Source of the DNA: Alphaproteobacteria bacterium
Lineage (GTDB): Bacteria > Pseudomonadota > Alphaproteobacteria > Micavibrionales > Micavibrionaceae
NCBI GenBank assembly: GCA_030432775.1
Contig: JAUILO010000018.1
Coordinates: forward strand, 1-22,839
DNA length: 22,839 nucleotides
Reading direction: 5' to 3'
Part shown: positions 1 to 6,542 of the stretch, in pieces
Position numbering within the stretch: the first letter of the stretch is position 1
Layout: each line of letters starts with the position of its first letter
Program-made: the position numbers and the translations under genes
Notes under the pieces: generated by a model
The model's database searches: none
Told to the model about the DNA's origin: nothing
What the model saw: only the letters and a program-made list of their open reading frames with translations

Positions 1-615
1 AAAGCGATTAAACAGATATTCGAAACTATTATGACGAGCCAGTCACAAGCGTTTCGCGATGTTGTTATGCTTGAATATCCGCGTAAAGGTGTGTGGTCTA
101 TCGGTTTTGTGACCGGTTATTCAAAAGGCGAGGTACAGCGTGTGACCGATAATGAAACGATCAATGTATTCGTTCCCACAACACCAAATCCGACCTCCGG
201 TTATTTGTTATTTGTTCCGAAGAAAGAGCTGAAATGGCTGGATATGACAGTCGAAGAAGCTGCAAAGCTGATTGTGTCTGCGGGTATTATTACACCGCCG
301 GATCGTATGGTCGAAGGCAAGCAGGCACCGAAGAAACATGCCGCTTTAAAGTCGAGCGCCAGAAAATCAGATACAGAGAAGGAAGATAAGAAAAAGAGCG
401 CTGTAAAAAGTAAAGCCAAGCCGAAGGAGGCAAGTAAGAAGACGACAAGCAAGAAAGATGCAACAAAGAAGACTGCAACAAAGAAGGAAGCGGCAAAAAA
501 ATCGGAGGCATCTACTCGCAAGACTTCAGCCAATAAGACAGCTGAAAGTAAGGATTCGACAAGGACATCTTCAACAAAGAAAACACCAGCCAATAAGACC
601 GGTTCAAAAAAGTAA
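1..615 (+). CDS. DUF502 family membrane protein, C-terminal part, with Lys-rich tail (5' end off window)
   Basis: The frame is open from base 1 without a stop, so the gene starts outside the window; the ATG at 31 is internal. The conserved stretches EYPRKGVWSIGFVTG and FVPTTPNPTSGYLLFVP are characteristic of the C-terminal soluble half of DUF502 proteins, a family of inner-membrane proteins of unknown function whose N-terminal half usually carries two membrane helices (missing here). After about base 310 the protein becomes a tail of about 95 residues made almost entirely of Lys, Ala, Ser, Thr, Asp and Glu, with repeated TKK/SKK/NKT triplets like a histone H1 or AlgP tail. DUF502 proteins normally end near the conserved core, so the tail is an add-on. 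The gene is convergent with the next one. DUF502 genes often sit beside recG in alphaproteobacteria, which supports the family call. The function is unknown. Confidence 0.85.
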   Translation, partial: KAIKQIFETIMTSQSQAFRDVVMLEYPRKGVWSIGFVTGYSKGEVQRVTDNETINVFVPTTPNPTSGYLLFVPKKELKWLDMTVEEAAKLIVSAGIITPPDRMVEGKQAPKKHAALKSSARKSDTEKEDKKKSAVKSKAKPKEASKKTTSKKDATKKTATKKEAAKKSEASTRKTSANKTAESKDSTRTSSTKKTPANKTGSKK

Positions 616-641
616 AACCGCCCGAGGGTTAATCAAGGCGG
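606..641 (-). terminator. Intrinsic terminator between convergent genes
   Basis: On the minus strand a CCGCC/GGCGG stem (637-641 with 618-622, 14-nt loop) is followed by TTTTACTTTTTTG, a good U-rich tail. It would end transcription of the minus-strand gene that stops at 761. Read on the plus strand the same stem has only three T after it, so it is weaker for the DUF502 gene. The minus-strand U tract is the complement of the last Lys codons and stop codon of the DUF502 gene. Confidence 0.55.
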
Positions 642-663
642 CTTTACAGGGTGTGTATTCTTT

Positions 664-717
664 TTGGTACAGTCTCTCTGCTTGGTACAGTCTCTCTGCT
701 TGGTACAGTCTCTCTGC
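664..717. repeat. Three perfect tandem copies of an 18-bp unit
   Basis: The unit TTGGTACAGTCTCTCTGC occurs at 664-681, 682-699 and 700-717 with no mismatch. It lies between the stop codons of two convergent genes, so it is outside coding sequence and probably in the 3' untranslated region of the minus-strand gene. Perfect identity suggests recent expansion by slippage. Confidence 0.95.
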
Positions 718-746
718 GCGAATATCCGTTCTGCGCGAATATCCGT
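714..746. repeat. Two tandem copies of a 16-17-bp unit
   Basis: CTGCGCGAATATCCGT occurs at 714-729 and 731-746, separated by a single T. The first copy overlaps the end of the neighbouring 18-bp repeat array (shared CTGC), so two unrelated short tandem repeats are fused back to back. Confidence 0.9.
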
Positions 747-760
747 ATTGTATTTAAAAG

Positions 761-3697
761 TTATTTCGGTTGTGCTTTATTCGATGGCGCTGCGCCAGTC
801 TTGTTATCCGGGCTCGTTAGATCCGCTCCAATTTTATAAGCAATATCGATACGTTCTTTATCATCAGTATTATGCCAGTTTTCTACAATGGCGCGTGCTT
901 CACTGGCCGAATATGCGTCATTCAGATTAGCAAGTAGTTCATCAGGGAAGTTATCCCCTTCGGTGATTGCGCTCTCTGTGATGCTTATGCTTGCAGTAGC
1001 TGTATCCGCAGCAATATCGCTGTTTTGTGTATTCGATATTTCCTGCTGATCTTCTGCGCTATCGGCGCTGGCGGCTGCAAATTCTTTTTTTGTCAGTTTC
1101 AATACACCTTCATTATTTACGTTCAGGCTGCGTGTTGTACCTTTTTTATAGCTTGTCAGTCCTTCAGCATCCATGGCCTTTAATATGGCGGTTACCTTTG
1201 TTACAGACATGCCGGTGGTTTCCTGTACGGCCTTATTGCGCGCATCAGCCGCATTAATAATATTTGCACTTACATCACGATATGTATCTTCGTCGATACC
1301 TGCCGCTTTTAAAATTTCGAATGCTGCGTCATTGATATGTCTGTTCAGGATCGAGAGTATACCGTCTTCATAAGCCGCCGTTGCAACATAAGAAAGCTCG
1401 TCTTCACTTTCAACGCCAACATGGGCGAGCAAGTCTTGTTGTTGTCCTGCTTCCATAGCGTTCCATGTCTGGCGAAAATCTTCCAGATTGCTTGATGCGG
1501 CATTACCAAATGTGCTTTTCAAAAAGCCGCGCAGACGTTGCTGTTTGGCTTTTGAGACCGCAGGAATAGGCGCGATTGTTTGCTCATCTATGTCACCTGC
1601 AAATGCTTCATGATCAGCAGCAGCGCCGCCAGCCATAAGCTTTGCCAGATCTTCAGATGCGTTATCTGATGCTGCAATTTCGTCAATAGGGCTTGTATGC
1701 GGAGTTGTTTGAATATCTTCATCATCATCAATCAAACCAAATGCTTTGGCATCTTCGGCTGCTGCATCTGCTGTTGCCTGTGCCAGTACTTCTGATGGAT
1801 TTTCTGCATTGGCGGCATCAATTATCGTTTGTGACGCCGTTGTGCCGGCTTCATCATCATCACCTGATTTCGGTGGAGCGATCCTTCTGCCTGCTTCAAG
1901 ATCTTCATAGTCCTGTGCTGCTGCGTCTGCGGTCAGTTTTGCAATCTCGCCTGACGGGTCATTAGAGCTTGCCGCATCAATCATCGCCTGCGATGTTGCT
2001 GTTTTTACTGCTGTATCTTCTGCTTTTAGGATATCTGCCTCGTCAACAAACTCACCGTCTGTGTTTTCCAGTGCGTCTGCATCTTCCGTAGCGCCGCTTG
2101 CCAGCACTTTGGCAACTTCACCGGCTGGATCATTAGAGGCGTTGGCATTTGCCAGAGCTTCGGAGATGTCTTCTGGCGCAGTGTCCTGTTCTGCTGTGTT
2201 GTTTTCTGCTGAGTCACTTTCTATTTGTCCAGCCGGAGCCGCTTCATCTTCAAGCGCTTGTTCAAGTTCGGCTTCGCTTGGAATAACGCCGCCATTATTG
2301 ACGTAAAATTCTGCGATTTGCTCTTCTGTGATGTCTGAGACGCGAAGAACCGCGCTCAGGTAACGTGATAAATGCTCTTTCACCCCTTCGCCGATATTCA
2401 CGCTGACCGGTATGTCTTGTGCAACTTCGATTAAATCAAACTCCTCATCAAGCCCTTCCATCATGGCATCGATCTGAACCTGCAAAACCATACGCTCTTG
2501 CGGTTGCAGGGCCTTCCACGCCTGTTTGGCCTGTTCATCGGTCAAGCTAATGCGTGTTTGTGTGAAAGCATGCTTTTTGATGTAGTCATAGAATTTAGGA
2601 TCAGGATCAGCAAAGGCTTTGACCTGCGCTCTTGTATGTTCTTTTTGATGCGCCCAGTGTGCCTGTATCTGCTCTTCACTAAGTTCACCAAGCTGCGCAC
2701 TGAAACCGTGCTGAATATGCTCGCGAAGAGCATCTGTAAGCTCTGTTTCAATAGGCTCTTGCTTGTCTTTTGCTGCAGCAATTGTCTCTTTTAAACCTTC
2801 AATCGCCTCATCTGTTGCATTCTGCGCGGCGTGTTTTTTTGTATCGTCATTAAAACCGTTCCACAATGTCTGGATCTGCTCATCGCTCGGCGCAACACCT
2901 TGGTTGGCTTCGACATGGAGTTTTAGAAATTCTGTTATATTTGCATCAAGTTCAGGAGTAATGTCTTCTTCTTGCTCTTCTTCTGCCGGTGCGGCTTCTT
3001 CGTCAAGGGCTGCGTCATCATTTTCAAGATCTGCGCCAGGCTGTGTATTCAGGGCTTGTGTATCTTGAACGAATTGTTCCCAGATACTATCGATACCCTC
3101 TTTTTGGGAGGCAAGAATGCCGTCAATGCTGGCTGGTTTATTGATGATTTTGTCAGCAAAGCCAAGCTTAAGTGCGGCCAGATACAGTACAGTCATTTCT
3201 TTTTCTGTGCCTTCAAGCTCTATGCCCTGATCAAAATTCGGGTTGGCTTTGGCAAGAAGCGCCATTTTAAACGCATTGTATAATGCTTCGCCAAGATCAA
3301 GCTCATCAAGGTCACTGCGTATTGTGTGTGATGTGATCTCGATTTGCAGCTCCGATCCCACATTATGGGTTGGAAGAGTAGCTGTGATAGTTCCTGTCGC
3401 ATCTGCAGGCGGTGTTGTGCCCTCTGCGAATTCAAATTTATTGATCCAGTTTAAAAAATTTTGTGTTGTTGGCGTGCCCGCGATAATTGTTTCAACATCG
3501 CCGTTTAAGCTCTGTGCTTCGCCTTCATCTTTCCAGAAAGGGTAGGAGAAAATGCTTGTATCCGCACCGTATAACATTGCCAGATATTCAGCAAAACTGG
3601 CGCCTTCGCCAATTTTTTTGCGTTTCTTTTCTTCAATGTTTTCCGGAGAACCTGTTTGCGCGGAAGCGTCCGCAGCTGTTGCTTTGTACTGTGCCAT
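761..3697 (-). CDS. Large acidic repeat protein of unknown function (978 aa)
   Basis: I do not recognise a family. The protein has no signal peptide or membrane segment and is rich in Asp, Glu and Ala. Residues 31-220 form a folded-looking N-terminal region. Residues 225-247 are an acidic linker. Residues 252-480 hold four degenerate helical repeats built on a S/T-D/E-E-Q-I-Q..W pattern (W279, W348, W394, Y465); related units appear around W745 and W941. Residues 511-700 hold four copies of a disordered-looking acidic Ala-rich repeat containing NDPSGEIAKL-type cores. Residues about 815-868 look like a winged helix: a helix pair, then a basic turn and strand. The ATG at 3697 has a GAGG Shine-Dalgarno nearby and a good promoter upstream. 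The gene sits between DUF502 and recG, genes often adjacent in relatives, so it is probably an insertion. Possible roles (scaffold, nucleic-acid or protein binding) are guesses. Confidence 0.85.
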   Translation of the reverse strand: MAQYKATAADASAQTGSPENIEEKKRKKIGEGASFAEYLAMLYGADTSIFSYPFWKDEGEAQSLNGDVETIIAGTPTTQNFLNWINKFEFAEGTTPPADATGTITATLPTHNVGSELQIEITSHTIRSDLDELDLGEALYNAFKMALLAKANPNFDQGIELEGTEKEMTVLYLAALKLGFADKIINKPASIDGILASQKEGIDSIWEQFVQDTQALNTQPGADLENDDAALDEEAAPAEEEQEEDITPELDANITEFLKLHVEANQGVAPSDEQIQTLWNGFNDDTKKHAAQNATDEAIEGLKETIAAAKDKQEPIETELTDALREHIQHGFSAQLGELSEEQIQAHWAHQKEHTRAQVKAFADPDPKFYDYIKKHAFTQTRISLTDEQAKQAWKALQPQERMVLQVQIDAMMEGLDEEFDLIEVAQDIPVSVNIGEGVKEHLSRYLSAVLRVSDITEEQIAEFYVNNGGVIPSEAELEQALEDEAAPAGQIESDSAENNTAEQDTAPEDISEALANANASNDPAGEVAKVLASGATEDADALENTDGEFVDEADILKAEDTAVKTATSQAMIDAASSNDPSGEIAKLTADAAAQDYEDLEAGRRIAPPKSGDDDEAGTTASQTIIDAANAENPSEVLAQATADAAAEDAKAFGLIDDDEDIQTTPHTSPIDEIAASDNASEDLAKLMAGGAAADHEAFAGDIDEQTIAPIPAVSKAKQQRLRGFLKSTFGNAASSNLEDFRQTWNAMEAGQQQDLLAHVGVESEDELSYVATAAYEDGILSILNRHINDAAFEILKAAGIDEDTYRDVSANIINAADARNKAVQETTGMSVTKVTAILKAMDAEGLTSYKKGTTRSLNVNNEGVLKLTKKEFAAASADSAEDQQEISNTQNSDIAADTATASISITESAITEGDNFPDELLANLNDAYSASEARAIVENWHNTDDKERIDIAYKIGADLTSPDNKTGAAPSNKAQPK

Positions 3698-3726
3698 TTA
3701 ACCCTCGTATTTCTTTATGTGCTGGG

Positions 3727-3755
3727 AATATATACGAAATATACGGAAAAAGCAA
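3727..3755 (-). promoter_or_regulatory. Sigma-70-like promoter of the 978-aa gene
   Basis: On the minus strand TTGCTT (3750-3755) and TATATT (3727-3732) are separated by exactly 17 bp. Transcription would begin near 3720 and give a leader of about 23 nt, leaving room for the GAGG ribosome site just before the ATG at 3697. The gene therefore probably has its own promoter rather than relying on recG 220 bp upstream. Confidence 0.55.
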
Positions 3756-3917
3756 GTTTTATTTCCATAACACATACAGGTAAATTTGTCGCAATGCAAG
3801 ATGACTCCGTGCGGGCAGGGAATGGTCGCCAGCTTGTATCATCGCATATTGGATAACTGATATCTTATAATAGAGGGAATATATTGATTAGTCAGAAATA
3901 AAACGAGGACGCCAGAG

Positions 3918-6026
3918 TTAGCCAGAACGCATATATTTTATGGTCTGATCCATTTCAAACAAATATAAAAGCGTCCGTAAAGCTTCACCGCGTGGGGTTT
4001 TAAGCTCCGGATCTTTATCAATGATCAGTCGTGCATCGTCTCTTGCGGCTTGTAGCAATTCTTTATGCGCTGGAAAATGTGCCAATTTAAACCCGGGAAG
4101 ACCACTTTGCTTTGTACCCAAAATCTCGCCGCTGCCACGTAAATCCAGATCTTTTTCGGCAATGATAAACCCGTCTTCGGTGTCACGCATAATTGACAGA
4201 CGTTCTTTTGCCGTTTGTGAAAGCGGCCCTTTATAAACCAGAAAACAATATGATTTATCACTGCCGCGTCCGACACGCCCGCGCAGCTGGTGTAACTGGG
4301 CAAGACCAAATCGCTCCGCATGTTCAATCACAATGATAGTGGCCTCCGGTACATTCACGCCAACTTCGATGACTGTTGTGGCCACAAGTATATCAAGCTC
4401 ACCTTTGATGAACTTTTCCATCACGGTATCCTTTTCATTGGGCTTCATACGCCCATGTATCAGGCCAACACGATCGCCAAAGCGCGGCTGCAGGATTTCA
4501 TAACGCTCTTGTGCGGCGGCAACATCCATAAATTCGGATTCCTCGACAAGCGGGCAGACCCAATATATGCGCTCGCCTTTCTGAATTTGTCTGGCAAGCC
4601 CATCCACCATATCATCCAGCTTTTCCGCAGGGATCAACCTTGTATCAATGGGTTTTCGTCCGGGTGGCTTTTCGTCAATCCGGCTGACATCCATATCACC
4701 ATAGCTGGTCAGTGTCAGTGTTCTGGGAATGGGGGTTGCGGTCATGACCAGAACATCGGTCGCTTTGCTTTTTGATGAAAGCTGTATGCGCTGGTGTACA
4801 CCGAAGCGGTGCTGTTCATCGACAACAGCAAGGCCAAGGTCGGAAAACTCGATGCTTTCCTGAAACAGGGAATGTGTTCCAATAACAATTTGCGCTGCGC
4901 CGCTACGGATTTGCTGTAGTAAGAGTTCACGATTTTTGCCTTTGTCCCGGCCGGTAAGTGTAACATGCCGGACGCCGCAGGCATCAAATAGCTCTCCGAG
5001 GTTCTCTGCGTGCTGGCGTGCCAATATTTCTGTCGGTGCCATTAATGCCGCTTGCGTACCACATTCAACGGCGGCCAGCATGGCCAGCGCCGCGACAATG
5101 GTTTTGCCGCTACCGACATCGCCCTGAATAAGGCGTAGCATTGCAAGTTCGGATTTCATATCGGTATAAATTTCCTGCAAGGTTCTTTGCTGTGCGCCTG
5201 TAAGCGAGAAAGGAATGGTTTCCAGCAATTTATTGCGCAAGCTGTTATCGCCGTTAAAAGCGCGCCCTTTTTTGCGTTGTTCGCGGTGACGCACCAGAGC
5301 AAGTGCAAGCTGACCGGCCAGAAATTCATCATAGGCTAGACGCATGCGGCTTGGATGTTCGGGCTCAAGACCATTTGGCCCTGGCGGGGCGTGTAGCGCC
5401 TTGATTGCGTCATGCCAGTCCGGCCATTTTTCGCGCTTTTTATACGCTGGATCCAGCCATTCATCCAGAACCGGAACATTGGTGAGCGCCGCGCCGATTG
5501 CCTTGCGTAATGTGTTATTCGTAATGCCGCTGGTAAGTGGATAGATAGGCTCGACAGTTTGTATTTGTGCGCGGTCTTCTTCGGTGCCGACAGCATCAGG
5601 ATGCGGCATTTGCGCCTGTCCCTGATAAAATTCGATCTTGCCGCTAATGATAACGGTTTGGCCTATAGGGAATAGTTTTTCAAGCCAGTCCTTACGTGCG
5701 TGAAAATAAACAAGGGTAATCGACGCTGTGTCATCACTACACTGTATACGGTAAGGCAGATTTCTGCGCGCTGAGGGAAAGTGTTTGTCAACCCGCACTG
5801 TTAGTGTGGCAACCTTTCCGGCGGGCGCGTCTTTGACGGGTGGCGTAAAACGCCGGTCTATAATATCAATTGGCGCATGCCAGAGCAGATCCATGACTTT
5901 TGGGCCACCAACCAGCTTTTCCAGAAATTTGGCATTGCGCGGGCCAACACCGGGCAACGTTGTTAAAGCACGTGATATAGTATCCAGAGCAAAGGGCCTC
6001 ATGAGTGCTTTTGTTTTTGTTTCCAT
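3918..6026 (-). CDS. recG: ATP-dependent DNA helicase RecG
   Basis: RecG is a superfamily 2 branch-migrating helicase that regresses stalled replication forks and processes Holliday and R-loop structures. The 702-residue length is normal. Visible parts are the LPGVGPR helix-hairpin-helix-like start (24-30), an OB-fold wedge domain (about 70-160), Walker A GDVGSGKT (302-309), DEQH box (403-406), motif III TATPIPRT (429-436) and motif VI QLRGRVGR (580-587). The C-terminal RecG tail with LRGSGEILGTKQSGLPGF is intact. The start is uncertain: neither the ATG at 6026 nor the in-frame ATG at 6002 (MRPFALD, the usual alphaproteobacterial N terminus) has a clear Shine-Dalgarno. The gene diverges from sdhE-mfd across a 173-bp gap. 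Confidence 0.98.
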   Translation of the reverse strand: METKTKALMRPFALDTISRALTTLPGVGPRNAKFLEKLVGGPKVMDLLWHAPIDIIDRRFTPPVKDAPAGKVATLTVRVDKHFPSARRNLPYRIQCSDDTASITLVYFHARKDWLEKLFPIGQTVIISGKIEFYQGQAQMPHPDAVGTEEDRAQIQTVEPIYPLTSGITNNTLRKAIGAALTNVPVLDEWLDPAYKKREKWPDWHDAIKALHAPPGPNGLEPEHPSRMRLAYDEFLAGQLALALVRHREQRKKGRAFNGDNSLRNKLLETIPFSLTGAQQRTLQEIYTDMKSELAMLRLIQGDVGSGKTIVAALAMLAAVECGTQAALMAPTEILARQHAENLGELFDACGVRHVTLTGRDKGKNRELLLQQIRSGAAQIVIGTHSLFQESIEFSDLGLAVVDEQHRFGVHQRIQLSSKSKATDVLVMTATPIPRTLTLTSYGDMDVSRIDEKPPGRKPIDTRLIPAEKLDDMVDGLARQIQKGERIYWVCPLVEESEFMDVAAAQERYEILQPRFGDRVGLIHGRMKPNEKDTVMEKFIKGELDILVATTVIEVGVNVPEATIIVIEHAERFGLAQLHQLRGRVGRGSDKSYCFLVYKGPLSQTAKERLSIMRDTEDGFIIAEKDLDLRGSGEILGTKQSGLPGFKLAHFPAHKELLQAARDDARLIIDKDPELKTPRGEALRTLLYLFEMDQTIKYMRSG

Positions 6027-6140
6027 CTATATTTGATGTCTCTTAGGTGTCTTATTATTTTGGTGTCTTTTTTTCAGTGTCTTTTTATTGTCACTATCAA
6101 GCCGATTGGCAAAGTCTTTGAATAATCTATAAGCTTTTGG

Positions 6141-6169
6141 TTGCTTTTTGAAGGGGGAGATCATATTAA
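6141..6169 (+). promoter_or_regulatory. Likely promoter for sdhE-mfd
   Basis: TTGCTT (6141-6146) is followed after 17 bp by TATTAA (6164-6169). The -35 and spacing are the same as those upstream of the 978-residue gene on the other strand. Transcription would begin near 6176 and leave a short leader before the sdhE ATG at 6200. The -10 matches the consensus at only four of six positions. Confidence 0.4.
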
Positions 6170-6199
6170 AAATCCATGCGATAGGGATGATATATTGAT

Positions 6200-6484
6200 A
6201 TGAGTGATATAAAGCAGCAAGAATTACGTGATAATAAGGCCAAAAGGTTGAAGTTTCGGTCATGGCATCGGGGAACGCGCGAGATGGATTTAATCATGGG
6301 TAGCTTTGCTGATAAGCATTTACCTGATTTTTCCGACGAAGAGCTGGATGCCTATGAAGAGATACTGACTTATAGCGATCCTGATCTATATAACTGGATT
6401 ACCGGCAAGGAAGAAGCGCCTGCCAATCTGGTTACAACAACTTTGCAAAAATTGCTGGATCATAAATTTAATCCGGTCACATAA
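6200..6484 (+). CDS. sdhE: FAD assembly factor SdhE (succinate dehydrogenase assembly factor 2 family)
   Basis: A 94-residue cytosolic protein that promotes covalent attachment of FAD to the SdhA flavoprotein subunit of succinate dehydrogenase. The diagnostic RGxxExD motif is present at residues 24-30 (RGTREMD), followed by the conserved pattern LPDFSDEELDAYEEIL and a DPDLYNWITG segment, as in the YgfY/SDHAF2/DUF339 family. Length is typical. It lies 58 bp upstream of mfd on the same strand, the arrangement common in alphaproteobacteria, so the two probably share a transcript. The ribosome site is weak: a GGG lies about 13 nt before the ATG. Confidence 0.95.
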   Translation: MSDIKQQELRDNKAKRLKFRSWHRGTREMDLIMGSFADKHLPDFSDEELDAYEEILTYSDPDLYNWITGKEEAPANLVTTTLQKLLDHKFNPVT

Positions 6485-6542
6485 TTCCGGCGCCGGATTT
6501 TGAAATAGCTGAAGTTAAAATACCCGAACTTAAGATATATAA

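Noticed and set aside
201..593. Minus-strand ORF of 130 codons opposite the DUF502 tail
   Set aside because: It is the antisense image of the Lys-rich tail, giving repeated Phe/Val/Leu strings; no support as a membrane protein gene.
664..746. Short direct repeats considered as a CRISPR array
   Set aside because: The units are contiguous without unique spacers and no cas gene is nearby.
6027..6263. Minus-strand ORF of 78 codons ending directly before the recG start
   Set aside because: It begins antisense to the sdhE N terminus, has no family resemblance and has a low-complexity Lys/Asn-rich end; it is most likely a chance open frame in AT-rich promoter DNA.
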